The position numbers and the translations under genes are program-made. A stretch of 64,000 bases of DNA from contig NZ_VFYP01000001.1 of the NCBI RefSeq assembly GCF_006443685.1, forward strand, positions 1,054,001-1,118,000, given 5' to 3'. Shown here piece by piece: positions 10,396-18,929 of the stretch. Each line of letters starts with the position of its first letter. The stretch's first letter is position 1. Below the pieces are notes generated by a model, which was given only the letters and a program-made list of their open reading frames with translations, did not search any database and was not told the origin of the DNA. This stretch comes from Rhizobium glycinendophyticum (GTDB taxonomy: Bacteria > Pseudomonadota > Alphaproteobacteria > Rhizobiales > Rhizobiaceae).

Positions 10396-11349
10396 TCAAT
10401 TTCCCGAAATCCCCAGGAGTTCCGCATCAAGTGCATGCAGGAAATCCTCTGCGATCTCGTCGCTGAAGCCGAGGTCGTGTGGCCCGAAGCGCGAGGCGAC
10501 GCGGATGTCGACCAGCGTCATTTCCGCTTCTTCCTTCAGCCGCACCACGGCATCGAAGGGAAGGCCCAGCACGAAGGTGCGGGTCGAAAGCTGCAGCCGC
10601 GCCTCGCCTTCTGGTTCGCCGTCAGCGGCCTCGGCGGCGCCGATCAGGGCGGCGATGGCGTCCGGTCGCCGCATCGGCAGCGGCCCGCTTTCGGGCAGCG
10701 CTTCCTCACCCGGCGGCGTGCCGGTTGCGGCAGAGGGCGGGGTGGTGGTCTGGCCGTCTTCGGCCGGACGCAATTGCAGATCCGGCAGGGCGTAGTCCTC
10801 GCCTCGGCTCGCCGTCACCACAAGTCGGTTGGCGGCTGCCACCTTGCGCACCGCCTCGTAAACACGGTCGATCGCCCCCTCGTAACGCCGCCCGTTGAGG
10901 CCAGGATAGTGCTCGGTCTGCATCACATCCGCCCCGACCGGAAGCGGTGGCCTCGGCAGGAACTGCTGGTTGGCATCCGGCACCGACACCCAGGCGGGGC
11001 GGTCGGTGAGATCGCTGGAAACCTCCGTCAGCTTCGGTCGGCTGTCATAGAGATAATAGGCATAACCTGGCAGCGCGATCGGCAGGGCCGCATAGACAAG
11101 CGCCTGCACCGAAGCGATGCCCCCGAGCGCGCCGATTTGCCAGAGGCGCGCAAGACCGATCAGCGCCAGCGGTACGGCAAGCGCCGCCGGCACCGCCGCC
11201 ACCAGCACGAGCGCAACGAAATCCGGAGTTTTCACCAGCCCGAACCGATGCACCAGAACCACCACGAGCAGCATCACAAGCGCAAACAACCCGAGCCGCC
11301 GCGCAAGAAAGGCGGAGCGGGACACGGGACGGTCGTAGCGGACGATCAT
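10396..11349 (-). CDS. DUF1499 membrane protein
   Basis: 317 residues. Three hydrophobic helices lie in the first 105 residues (LFALVMLLVVVLV, FVALVLVAAVPAALAVPLAL, ALVYAALPIALPGYAYYLY), followed by a soluble domain with DUF1499 features: RPAWVSVPDANQ, YPGLNGRRYEGAIDRVYEAV and the closing block ASRFGPHDLGFSDEIAEDFL. A proline- and glutamate-rich insertion near 200-240 interrupts the domain. Function of DUF1499 is unknown. It follows the membrane protein at 11437 in the same direction after an 87-base gap, so the two may form an operon. Confidence 0.8.
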   Translation of the reverse strand: MIVRYDRPVSRSAFLARRLGLFALVMLLVVVLVHRFGLVKTPDFVALVLVAAVPAALAVPLALIGLARLWQIGALGGIASVQALVYAALPIALPGYAYYLYDSRPKLTEVSSDLTDRPAWVSVPDANQQFLPRPPLPVGADVMQTEHYPGLNGRRYEGAIDRVYEAVRKVAAANRLVVTASRGEDYALPDLQLRPAEDGQTTTPPSAATGTPPGEEALPESGPLPMRRPDAIAALIGAAEAADGEPEGEARLQLSTRTFVLGLPFDAVVRLKEEAEMTLVDIRVASRFGPHDLGFSDEIAEDFLHALDAELLGISGN

Positions 11350-11436
11350 GCAGGCGACACCGGAATCAGGAAAAGGACCAGCCCCTTGTGTACCCGCTCG
11401 ACCGGGAGGCGTCGATATGAAACGGCGGCGGCCAAC

Positions 11437-12420
11437 TCACGGATTCGGGTCTTCCTCGCGCGGCAAAAACAGATCGGAACCGTCGCCACCCGGCGCATCT
11501 TCGAGGCCTTCCTCGATAGCCGGATCAAGGGGCGCCAGGCTTGGGCTTTCGAGCGAGCCGATCCCCGGCATCATCACATCGGGTGCGGTGGGGTCACCGA
11601 GCGGCGGCTGTTGCTGCGGCGAGAGCGGCACATAAAGCGACACCGTCACGATGATCGCGATCACCACCAGCCAGGAACCGATGATCCGGGCCGGGATCGT
11701 CAGCCATTCCCCGCGAAACGGCCGCAACAGGAGGCCGGGCGATAAGAGGATCCAGAGTGCGCCCAAAACGGCGGTGAGGGTGAATTCCTTGATCCCGATG
11801 CCGAAATCGTCGAGGCCGATGAACAGCGACAGCGACAGCGCCACCACTGCGGCAGCCAGGGCTGCCCCGAAAACCCGAATACGCGCCGGCAACCACAGCG
11901 CCAGACCCGACAGCAGGACAGCGACCGGCGCAATCAAAAACAGTTCGTCGCCCAGCGGGCTCTGCAGAATGACCGGGAAGACCGTGTCGAACAGGATCAA
12001 CATCGGCAGAAGGACAACGAGAAAGGCAAAGGTAATCCAGCCGATCTCCCGGCCGCGTTCCGCCATGGCGACGACGACGGAGAGGCCGAGCATGGCCAGC
12101 ACCAGGTCATAGATCGACAGCGTGAACAGGAAGCCGAGTTCGAAGAAGGCAAAATCATGCGGAATGGAAAGAGAGAACGCCACCGGCAGCACGCCGGCCA
12201 GGAAAAGCCCGAGCGCCAGCTTGAAGCCGCGCGTGGCGATGCCCGCCCGCAAGCGTGCCCGCGCAGCGCTTTCCCCTGCCGCAGCCCCGGTAATGCCGCC
12301 TGCGGCCTCTCCGCCCGCTGCAGGCACTCGCTCGGTGGTGGAGCTACCGAGAGGCGTATTTGCCGCCGCCGGTGCTGCCCGCCGCTTTTGCTGCCCGCCG
12401 CGCTGCCGCTGTTTTTTCAT
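11437..12420 (-). CDS. Integral membrane protein, unknown family
   Basis: 327 residues with a long basic and Ala/Gly-rich cytoplasmic N-terminus (MKKQRQRGGQQKRRAAPAAA), six or seven predicted hydrophobic helices between about 68 and 265, and a Pro/Asp/Glu-rich C-terminal tail ending REEDPNP. No catalytic motif or transporter signature is evident. It lies directly upstream of the DUF1499 gene on the same strand and probably shares its transcript. I do not recognise a named family. Confidence 0.65.
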   Translation of the reverse strand: MKKQRQRGGQQKRRAAPAAANTPLGSSTTERVPAAGGEAAGGITGAAAGESAARARLRAGIATRGFKLALGLFLAGVLPVAFSLSIPHDFAFFELGFLFTLSIYDLVLAMLGLSVVVAMAERGREIGWITFAFLVVLLPMLILFDTVFPVILQSPLGDELFLIAPVAVLLSGLALWLPARIRVFGAALAAAVVALSLSLFIGLDDFGIGIKEFTLTAVLGALWILLSPGLLLRPFRGEWLTIPARIIGSWLVVIAIIVTVSLYVPLSPQQQPPLGDPTAPDVMMPGIGSLESPSLAPLDPAIEEGLEDAPGGDGSDLFLPREEDPNP

Positions 12421-12524
12421 GCCTGCCGTCCGTTGCTCCGATTGCCTGAAAGCCTATTCCACAACAGGCTTGATTTGTCACCGCCAGGCGCGCCACACTG
12501 GCGGGACGACACGGAGATGAGGCC

Positions 12525-12848
12525 ATGCGCGCCTTGGTCATGATGACGGCGGTAACGCGGGTGGACCGCAGGCTTGCGACCCAGCTGGTCTTCGATTCGG
12601 TGAGCCGTTTGGGCGGCTGGATCGACGACATCAAGATGTTTTCCAACGTGATGAACACGATCCGCCTGACACTGCCCGCCAAAGCCTTCCCCGCTTTCGC
12701 CGAAGCTCTAGAAGCGGCCGGCATAGGGGTCTATCCACCGCAGAACTTGGGCGGCAATCCGGACGCCGAACGCATGGCGACCCTCCAGATCACCTTTATC
12801 CACGAAGAGCCGGACCTGCGCCGCGACGTGCCGCCGATCCCCGGTTGA
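12525..12848 (+). CDS. Conserved hypothetical protein, 107 aa
   Basis: A small soluble protein beginning MRALVMMTAVTRVDRRLATQ, with a mixed alpha/beta pattern (DIKMFSNVMNTIRLTLPAKAFPAFAEALEAAG) and a proline-rich end (RRDVPPIPG). GGAGATGAGGCC precedes ATG 12525. It is divergent from the 12420 membrane protein with a 104-base spacer. No family recognised; the ribosome site and codon use support a real gene. Confidence 0.65.
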   Translation: MRALVMMTAVTRVDRRLATQLVFDSVSRLGGWIDDIKMFSNVMNTIRLTLPAKAFPAFAEALEAAGIGVYPPQNLGGNPDAERMATLQITFIHEEPDLRRDVPPIPG

Positions 12849-13070
12849 CCGGAGGTGAATTACCCCGATGGGCAGACGTGGCACTGCGCAAGTGAGTGCC
12901 GGGGCGGGGCCTGAGAAGCCTAAGGATGCGGCGGGTGCCCTCGAAGGTGCCTCGTCTTTGTTCTTGTCGCCCCGTCCACCGGCGGGGAGGGGCAACCGTC
13001 TCCGGGACGGTCCGCGTGGCTGCCGAACCTCACGCAACCATTTTCACCCTTTCGTAAGGGAGCCGAAACG
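12849..13070. other. Gene-free spacer
   Basis: No convincing gene. A short hairpin CCGTC-TCCGG-GACGG lies at about 12998-13012 and a GC-rich stretch surrounds it. The remainder shows nothing I can assign, apart from the terminator that follows at 13077. Confidence 0.4.
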
Positions 13071-13076
13071 AAGAAA

Positions 13077-13099
13077 GGCCCAGCGGAGATCGCCGGGCC
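13077..13099 (-). terminator. Rho-independent terminator of the PfpI-like gene
   Basis: GGCCC and GGGCC arms frame an imperfect stem. Read on the minus strand the hairpin is followed by TTTCTT, as expected for termination about 60 bases after the stop of the 13160 gene. Confidence 0.6.
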
Positions 13100-13159
13100 C
13101 CGAAATCATGAACTGGCCGCTAGTCTGGTACGCTGCCGGCCGGAGTGACAAAGAACCGT

Positions 13160-13720
13160 TCAGGCGGCGCGGCGCTGATGGCGGCCTTCCTCGACCTCTT
13201 CGACGATCTTGGCCACAAAGGCATTGAGGTCGCCCGGATTGCGCGAGGTAACGATGCCCTGATCGGTGACCACGGCCTCGTCGCGCCAGTCCGCACCGGC
13301 ATTGATCATGTCGGTCTTGATCGAGCTAAACGAGGTCGCCTTGCGGCCCTTGACGGCGCCGGCCTCGATCAGCAGCCACGGCGCATGGCAGACTGCGGCC
13401 ACCGTCTTGCCGGATTTGACGAAGGAGGAGATCAGGTCGACCGCCTTGCGTTCCTTGCGCAAGAGGTCGGGATTGATCTGCCCGCCCGGCAGAACGATCG
13501 CATCGAAATCATCGACGGACACCTGATCGAGCGTCAGGTCGACATCGACGGTGTCGCCCCAGTTGTCTTCGTCCCAGCTCTTGATCGGCGCCTTCTCCAG
13601 GGAGGCAATGAGAACCTTGGCGCCACGTGCGCGCAACTGCTCAAGCGGCACGCGCAGCTCCGAGCGCTCGTAGCCATGGGTGGCGAGGATGAGAATGCGT
13701 GCGGATGTGATGGAGGGCAT
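13160..13720 (-). CDS. DJ-1/PfpI-family (type 1 glutamine amidotransferase-like) protein
   Basis: 186 residues of the DJ-1/PfpI superfamily. The nucleophile elbow AAVCHAPWLL places the catalytic Cys at 111, and the partner Glu is at 18 (GYERSEL). The segments ILATHGYE, FDAIVLPGGQINPDLLR and VTSRNPGDLNAF match the PfpI/YhbO branch, whose members act in stress survival as glyoxalase/deglycase-like or protease-like enzymes. ATG 13720 is preceded by AAAGGA; in-frame codons up to 13813 add a non-conserved extension. It stands alone and ends at its own terminator. Confidence 0.88.
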   Translation of the reverse strand: MPSITSARILILATHGYERSELRVPLEQLRARGAKVLIASLEKAPIKSWDEDNWGDTVDVDLTLDQVSVDDFDAIVLPGGQINPDLLRKERKAVDLISSFVKSGKTVAAVCHAPWLLIEAGAVKGRKATSFSSIKTDMINAGADWRDEAVVTDQGIVTSRNPGDLNAFVAKIVEEVEEGRHQRRAA

Positions 13721-13889
13721 GAGGTGTCCTTTCGTCTCTGTTGCGCTTGGGGATGCAAGGCAAACGGGGCGGACCCGCGATCGTTCCGCAAAAAACGCTT
13801 GGCCGGACGACAAGACCTGTTGCCGCTCGGCTCCCGCTTTGCTAATCAGGCGGCGATTTGCGGCGCGGCCTCACGCACCCGCAATCTGT

Positions 13890-13964
13890 TGGGGCGTCGC
13901 CAAGCGGTAAGGCACCGGTTTTTGGTACCGGCATTCCCAGGTTCGAATCCTGGCGCCCCAGCCA
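13890..13964 (+). tRNA. tRNA-Gln (anticodon UUG)
   Basis: Full cloverleaf: acceptor arms TGGGGCG/CGCCCCA, anticodon stem CCGGT/ACCGG with loop TTTTGGT giving anticodon TTG, and T-arm CCCAGGTTCGAATCCTGG. The discriminator is G at 13961 and CCA is encoded at 13962-13964. A weak TTGCCG...GCTAAT promoter-like pair lies about 45-70 bases upstream. It decodes CAA/CAG. Confidence 0.95.
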
Positions 13965-14048
13965 TTTCCATTCTTCCCAAGCAACAGTGCGGCTCAGCAC
14001 CGTCCGTCATCTGGTCGCGCAAGCCTCCCTGCGCCGCCGACATTCCGC

Positions 14049-14327
14049 CTACAGCTTCACCTTCACCGGCCGCCAGACGATCGTTTCGGGGGTGCGGTCG
14101 TAGGGATTGTCCATCAACGTGATCCTGCAATTGTGCTTGTTGCATTCGGTGCAGCGGAATTTCAGCGAAAAAGGGTCGCGGCCGTGGCCGTAGAAGGTGG
14201 CGAGGTCGCGGGCGAGGAAGCGGGCCTGGCGCTCGCAGTCGCGACAGGTGGCCACCACCAGCATGTTGTGGCGAAGCGCTTTTCCAAGGGTATCGAGGGC
14301 CTGGGTCATGTGAGATGATGCGAACAT
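14049..14327 (-). CDS. Small protein with two CxxC pairs (zinc-ribbon-like)
   Basis: 92 residues. CRDC near 29 and CTEC near 59 with a basic helix between them (RQARFLARDLATFYGHG) suggest a zinc ribbon. The tail NPYDRTPETIVWRPVKVKL is typical of small conserved alphaproteobacterial proteins. An internal ATG at 14309 is an equally possible start; neither has a clear ribosome site. Role unknown, possibly nucleic-acid or protein binding. Confidence 0.65.
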   Translation of the reverse strand: MFASSHMTQALDTLGKALRHNMLVVATCRDCERQARFLARDLATFYGHGRDPFSLKFRCTECNKHNCRITLMDNPYDRTPETIVWRPVKVKL

Positions 14328-14696
14328 ATGGGGAACACCGTCAAGCGTGAATTTGAATCTGTCAGCAGATTTTCCCGTATTTCCAGGCCTTCGGACAGGC
14401 GTACATCCCGGCTTGAACTATGCGCCGCCCTCCCTTCGCGAGGGGCCGATGTTCCATCACAAGTCACGGAAAATTAACCACAAAATCCGGCGGGCGTAGG
14501 GAAGTTGTTAACCTTGATATCGCTATAACCATAACGCTTCCATCAGGGTACAGCGTCGAGAAGCGCATCGGTTTCAGTCTCGCGTATCGGGGGAGGGCGT
14601 CATCCACGGCGTCCTCCCGTTGCGAGCCCGACCGTTTGTCGCCGGCATGCAGCCGGTCCCTTCCTTCCCCAGGAATGCCCGTATTCGCTCCAGCAA
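14328..14696. other. Gene-free spacer
   Basis: No gene that I can support. The stretch around 14475-14545 is AT-rich with TTAAC motifs (AAATTAACC, GTTGTTAACC) and could hold regulatory sites. There is no hairpin with a T-run before the one at 14697. Confidence 0.35.
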
Positions 14697-14728
14697 AAAG
14701 CCTCCGGCCCAGATGGACCGGAGGCTTT
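14697..14728 (-). terminator. Rho-independent terminator (bidirectional form)
   Basis: GCCTCCGG (14700-14707) and CCGGAGGC (14718-14725) form a perfect 8-bp stem flanked by AAA and TTT. It sits 23 bases after the stop of the lipoprotein gene at 14751, so it most likely ends that transcript. Confidence 0.8.
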
Positions 14729-14750
14729 GTCAGTCTCATGATCGTCGTGT

Positions 14751-15167
14751 TTATTCTGCGGCCAGGAATTCGGCGCAGTAGCTGGAGCCGCCGTCGACGC
14801 CGGGGCGATCGACCACGGTCCGGATGCTGCGGATGACATAATCGGAAGACACCGTCAGCTGCACTTCGCAGCGCAGATACTGGGTGCGCGCCGGAGTAAG
14901 CAGCTTGCCCTTCTTCCCGCCGCCGAGATCCTCATATGTGGCAGGGATCACGCGGGTCTTGTTGCCGCCGCGCCAGGTATAGAGCGTGGAATTGCCTGCG
15001 GCCGTATCCGATACCGGTGGACCGAACCGGGCGAAAAAGGCGCCGGCCTGCTGGCCGTTCCAGCGCGCTTCGACCGGGTTCTTCGCCACCCCTGTCGTCG
15101 TGCAGCCTGCGGCTGCCAGTCCGAAGGCAGCCACGAGGCCTGCCGTCACCATGTTGCGGAATGTCAT
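14751..15167 (-). CDS. Small outer-membrane-type lipoprotein
   Basis: 138 residues from ATG 15167. The signal sequence MTFRNMVTAGLVAAFGLAAAGC ends in a lipobox (LAAAGC), so the mature protein is lipid-anchored at Cys22. The mature part (NPVEARWNGQQAGAFFARFGPPVSD, LYTWRGG, YLRCEVQLTVSSDYVIRSI) has two further Cys that could pair. The reading frame extends upstream to 15461 but those codons are not protein-like. Function unknown; this resembles the SmpA/OmlA-like small lipoproteins only in general layout. Confidence 0.72.
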   Translation of the reverse strand: MTFRNMVTAGLVAAFGLAAAGCTTTGVAKNPVEARWNGQQAGAFFARFGPPVSDTAAGNSTLYTWRGGNKTRVIPATYEDLGGGKKGKLLTPARTQYLRCEVQLTVSSDYVIRSIRTVVDRPGVDGGSSYCAEFLAAE

Positions 15168-15469
15168 CTCTACTGCCCCTTGCACCATGAAAAGCATATG
15201 TCCGGCCACAATATGCGGTGCGCTGCCGGTCGCGCGTTCCCCACCTGCCTTTATCGGCAAAAACCGCCAGGGGAAATTGTTCACGATGGTCACACACCGT
15301 AAAATTTCTGCCTGATGCGTCTGCGCAACGACAGGCTCCGTCAAATGTTCCGCCAGGGATCCTACAGGGAATTGCCATACGCTAACGCGGTAAAATCCCC
15401 GGAAACAGGGGCTTTCCCTAATCGGCCGAAAAAATTCGCCCTTCCGTCGCGATTTTGTCACGTCCCCGC
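15168..15469. other. Gene-free spacer upstream of the lipoprotein and tRNA-Pro
   Basis: Open frames here run through non-protein-like sequence on both strands. The region should hold the promoter of the 14751 lipoprotein on the minus strand, but I cannot point to a convincing -35/-10 pair for it. Confidence 0.35.
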
Positions 15470-15498
15470 TTGTACTCGTAAAATCGCTGGTCTATAGA
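15470..15498 (+). promoter_or_regulatory. Sigma-70-type promoter of tRNA-Pro
   Basis: TTGTAC (15470-15475) and TATAGA (15493-15498) are separated by 17 bases. The tRNA begins 15 bases after the -10 element. Confidence 0.6.
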
Positions 15499-15512
15499 GG
15501 CGCCGCTGGTCA

Positions 15513-15589
15513 CGGAGTGTAGCGCAGTCTGGTAGCGCACCACGTTCGGGACGTGGGGGTCGAGTGTTCGAATCACTCCACTCCGACCA
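15513..15589 (+). tRNA. tRNA-Pro (anticodon CGG)
   Basis: Cloverleaf with acceptor arms CGGAGTG/CACTCCG, anticodon stem CCACG/CGTGG around loop TTCGGGA (anticodon CGG), T-arm GAGTGTTCGAATCACTC, discriminator A and encoded CCA. It decodes CCG. A terminator follows directly. Confidence 0.95.
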
Positions 15590-15594
15590 GCTTG

Positions 15595-15620
15595 AAAACC
15601 CCGCTTCGGCGGGGTTTTTT
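15595..15620 (+). terminator. Rho-independent terminator of tRNA-Pro
   Basis: AAAACCCCGC and GCGGGGTTTT with a TTCG loop form a stable stem followed by a run of six T. It begins six bases after the tRNA. Confidence 0.9.
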
Positions 15621-15880
15621 CATTGTGGCTGTGGGATAAGGGCGATACGGTTTGGTACGTTCTGTGCCCGACTGCAGCCCCGACTACAGAGCTGCGCGAC
15701 GGCAGAGGGATCGGCTCGCCGCTGGGCCTAAAGTCGTAGATCCCACTCATAGTTGTACACAACAACAAAGAGGCCTCGCTTCTTCGTCGCCGCTTTTGCT
15801 GCAAGGCATTGCATTGCTGTTTATTTAAGAATAAGCTTTATTGGTGTAACTGACATGTTCGGTGTTGACGCATCTGCTCC

Positions 15881-15900
15881 TTCAACTACCATTGGTTGAA
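15881..15900. promoter_or_regulatory. Candidate operator of the LacI-type regulator
   Basis: TTCAAC and GTTGAA arms flank an inner near-palindrome ACCATTGGT. The site lies 22 bases before the regulator's ATG, a usual place for LacI-family autoregulation. No target operon is adjacent, so the assignment is by position and symmetry only. Confidence 0.35.
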
Positions 15901-15921
15901 GATTTTGCTAAAGTGGCACGC

Positions 15922-16989
15922 ATGATTCCAGGCACCAGAAGGCGGCGTCACCGCCAGGAAAAAGTCACCCTCTCAGATGTGGCCCTGGCCGCAGGCGTCA
16001 GTGCGATTACCGTATCGCGTGCCTTGCGCGATCCCGAAAAGGTCTCTCCGGCTTTGCGGGAGACGATCCTCAGGGTCGTCGAACAGATGGGCTATGTGCC
16101 CGATATGGCCGCCCGGGCGCTCGCCAGCAAGGACAGCGGGCTGATCGGCGTGCTCACCCCCGGCCTCACCAGTTATGCCTTTATCGCTGTCATGCGCGGC
16201 ATCGAAGACAGGGTGCGCGCAACTGACCTGCGCATCCAATATGCCAATCCCGGCAATGACGGCGAGGACGATGCCCGCAAGCTGCGTTTCTTCTTCTCGC
16301 AAAACCCGGCCGGCATCATCTATGTCGGGCGCCATCATGATCCCGCCCTCGATGATCTCTTGAAGCGCGCGCCGTGTCCGGTGGTCGAGATCATGGATGT
16401 CAGCCGCACGCCGGCCGAAATGGCGGTGGGTATCGACCACCGCATGGCGGCGGAAGCGGCGACCCGGCATCTGCTCAACGAGGGCTATCGGCGCATCGGA
16501 CTTCTCGGCGGAGGGTGGGACAGCCGATCGCTACGCCGACTGGAAGGCTATAAGGCCGTGATGGAGGCAGAAGGTCTCTTTGATCAGGCCCTCGTCCTCT
16601 CCATCGACAGCTATACCAGCGTCGGGCTCGGTGCCCATCTGCTCGACCGTCTGTTGAGCGCCTGCCCGGAGGCCGATGCCGCCTTCTGCCATAGCGACGA
16701 TCTGGCGCTCGGGGCCCTGTTCGAATGCCAGCGCAAGGGGCTTCGCATCCCGCAGGACTTCGGCATATGTGGCTTCAATGACTTCGATTATGCCGGCGTC
16801 GCCTATCCCTCGCTCACCTCGGTCAGGCTGCCGCGTTACGAGATTGGCTACCGTGCCGCCGACATGCTCATCCGGGCAACCGGCGGTGGGCGACAGCCGC
16901 CCACCCTGGTCGATCTCGGCTTCCAGCTGATCCCACGCCAATCGACGGCTCGCATCGCGGCACAGCAGCCGTCGGGCTCACTGGCATAA
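15922..16989 (+). CDS. LacI/GntR(GalR)-family transcriptional repressor
   Basis: 355 residues from ATG 15922. The LacI helix-turn-helix is at about 16-45 (VTLSDVALAAGVSAITVSRALRD), followed by the hinge helix MAARALAS and a periplasmic-binding-type effector domain (GLLGGGWDSRSLRRLEGYKA, CHSDDLALGALFE, CGFNDFDYAG). The pattern resembles gluconate-type GntR regulators, suggesting a sugar or sugar-acid ligand. It is monocistronic and convergent with a chemoreceptor, so its regulon is elsewhere or limited to itself. An upstream TTG at 15862 would place the candidate operator inside the gene. Confidence 0.88.
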   Translation: MIPGTRRRRHRQEKVTLSDVALAAGVSAITVSRALRDPEKVSPALRETILRVVEQMGYVPDMAARALASKDSGLIGVLTPGLTSYAFIAVMRGIEDRVRATDLRIQYANPGNDGEDDARKLRFFFSQNPAGIIYVGRHHDPALDDLLKRAPCPVVEIMDVSRTPAEMAVGIDHRMAAEAATRHLLNEGYRRIGLLGGGWDSRSLRRLEGYKAVMEAEGLFDQALVLSIDSYTSVGLGAHLLDRLLSACPEADAAFCHSDDLALGALFECQRKGLRIPQDFGICGFNDFDYAGVAYPSLTSVRLPRYEIGYRAADMLIRATGGGRQPPTLVDLGFQLIPRQSTARIAAQQPSGSLA

Positions 16990-17035
16990 AGCCGTGCCGC
17001 GACCGCAGCCGGAAAGCGGGGAGGCCGGGCCACGC

Positions 17036-18742
17036 TCACGCCGCCCGGTCCATATCCGCACGCTGGCTGCTCCAGCCGGTCGACGGACGGCTCGAGCTCC
17101 CCAGATTGAACTGGCCGATCATGCCGCGCAGCTTCATCGCCTCGCTGGCAAGCGTTGACGCCGCTGCGCTGCTTTCCTCGACCATGGCGGCATTCTGCTG
17201 GGTGGTCTGGTCCATGCCGTTGACGGCACCGTTCACTTCCGAGAGGCCTGTCGACTGCTCGCGCGCAGCGGTCGAGATTGCCACCACATGGTCGTTGATG
17301 TCGACGATCAGCTTCGAAATCGTGCGGAGCGCCCCGCCGGTGTCGCTTACCAGCTTTACGCCGCTCGAAACCTCGGCCGCAGAATTCTGGATCAGGTCCT
17401 TGATCTCCTTGGCAGCCTTTGCCGAACGCTGAGCAAGCTCGCGCACCTCCTGCGCCACGACCGCGAAGCCACGACCGGCCTCGCCAGCGCGCGCCGCCTC
17501 GACGCCGGCATTGAGCGCCAGCAGATTGGTCTGGAAAGCGATCTCGTCGATCACGCCGATGATGTTGGAGATTTTGGAGGAGGAATCCTCGATCCGGCTC
17601 ATCGCATCGACCGCCTGGGCAACCACATTGCCGGACGCCTCGGCATTGGCCTTGGCGTTGCCGGCCACTTCGCGTGCCTCCTGGGCGCGCTGCGCAGATG
17701 ATGTCACATTGGCAGTGATCTCCTCGAGCGCTGCCGCCGTTTCTTCGAGGCTCGCCGCCTGGCTTTCGGTGCGCTTCGACAGATCGCCGACACCCTGGCC
17801 GATCTCCCGCGTGCCCTGGCCAATGACTTCGACGCTGGCTGAAATCTCCTTGAACGTGTCGCAGAGCTGAGTGACCGAACGATTGAGATCATGGCGCAGG
17901 AACTCGAATTCAGGCGCAAAGGGCTCCGTCAGCTGGAAACCGAAATCGCCGGAGCATAGTCGCTTGAGCGCGTCGCCCAGCGAACCGACCGTCTTCACGC
18001 GCTCCGTGACATCCGTTGCAAATTTGACGATCTTCACCACCTTGCCATGAATGTCGAGGATCGGGTTGTAGGAGGCAGAGATGATCACTTCGCGGCCAGA
18101 CTTGGTCTTGCGCTTGAATTCGGCTGCCTGGTAGCGGCCTTCGCGCAACGCTGCCCAGAAGGTTTTATACTCGTCCGAGGCCTGGTAATCCTTATCCACG
18201 AACATGCTGTGATTCTGGCCGACGATCTCGTTCAGGCTATAGCCCATCAGCTTCAGGAAGTTCTCATTGGCGCTCATGACGCGGCCATCGACGCCAAATT
18301 CGATGATTGCCTGTGAGCGGCTGATGGCCGCAATCTGCGCCGCGTAATCGAGATTGAGCAGTCGCGCCTTCGCATCCGCCCATTCGACGACGAAACCGAC
18401 GGTTTTGGCTCCTTCTTTCAGCGGCGTCACCAGAAGGTCGAACACGCGCGTGCCAACGGTGATCGTCGCGCTATGGCGCTGCTTGAGGGCCGCCAGCATG
18501 CCGCGCTGATGCGCCGGGTTCTTGTGAAAGACGTCGATATTGCTGCCGATCAGGCTGGCGACGCTGAACTTCGGCAACTCCTTCTTCAGGTCCGCTTCCG
18601 CTTCCTTGAGCAGTTCTATCACTGCGGGATTCATGTAGGTGATGTTCAGTTTCGCATCCGCAACCATCACATTCGCCTGCAAGGCTTCCAGAGCCAGGGT
18701 CTTGGCGGCTGTCTTGGCATTCACGAAGGAGGCAAGTCCCAT
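17036..18742 (-). CDS. Cytosolic methyl-accepting chemotaxis protein with two PAS domains
   Basis: 568 residues without transmembrane segments. PAS-1 spans about 15-120 ([17 protein letters not shown]), PAS-2 about 130-250 ([23 protein letters not shown], ending KFATDVTER), then a short linker and a complete signalling hairpin whose tip reads [23 protein letters not shown] in two parts around residue 400. Methylation-type segments flank it ([29 protein letters not shown]). No C-terminal CheR-binding pentapeptide is seen. Soluble PAS receptors sense redox state, oxygen or metabolic energy; the cofactor cannot be told from sequence. ATG 18742 is preceded by GGGACGAAA. Confidence 0.93.
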   Translation of the reverse strand: MGLASFVNAKTAAKTLALEALQANVMVADAKLNITYMNPAVIELLKEAEADLKKELPKFSVASLIGSNIDVFHKNPAHQRGMLAALKQRHSATITVGTRVFDLLVTPLKEGAKTVGFVVEWADAKARLLNLDYAAQIAAISRSQAIIEFGVDGRVMSANENFLKLMGYSLNEIVGQNHSMFVDKDYQASDEYKTFWAALREGRYQAAEFKRKTKSGREVIISASYNPILDIHGKVVKIVKFATDVTERVKTVGSLGDALKRLCSGDFGFQLTEPFAPEFEFLRHDLNRSVTQLCDTFKEISASVEVIGQGTREIGQGVGDLSKRTESQAASLEETAAALEEITANVTSSAQRAQEAREVAGNAKANAEASGNVVAQAVDAMSRIEDSSSKISNIIGVIDEIAFQTNLLALNAGVEAARAGEAGRGFAVVAQEVRELAQRSAKAAKEIKDLIQNSAAEVSSGVKLVSDTGGALRTISKLIVDINDHVVAISTAAREQSTGLSEVNGAVNGMDQTTQQNAAMVEESSAAASTLASEAMKLRGMIGQFNLGSSSRPSTGWSSQRADMDRAA

Positions 18743-18929
18743 TTTCGTCCCGTTCTGCTGGCCGGCGGCGACAGGGTGCGCGATCGCCGGCGGGTTAGGT
18801 TAGCAGGGGCGAAAATATCGACAAGAAATAAAGGAAAGGCTAATTGATTGCCGATCTGTATACCTTTGACGCCGAGATCTTGCATGCCGGCACCCTTCAC
18901 TTGGCAGATTCGAGGTTTGTCCCTTACGA

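Noticed and set aside
10309..11745. 478-codon open frame opposite the DUF1499 gene
   Set aside because: Arg/His-rich shadow; the minus strand has membrane segments and the DUF1499 domain.
15418..15804. 128-codon open frame on the minus strand across tRNA-Pro
   Set aside because: Its middle is simply the tRNA and its terminator read backwards; such frames over tRNA-Pro are a known source of false genes.
15513..15861. tRNA-Pro as an integration (att) site
   Set aside because: No integrase, no repeated tRNA 3' end and no composition change downstream within the window.
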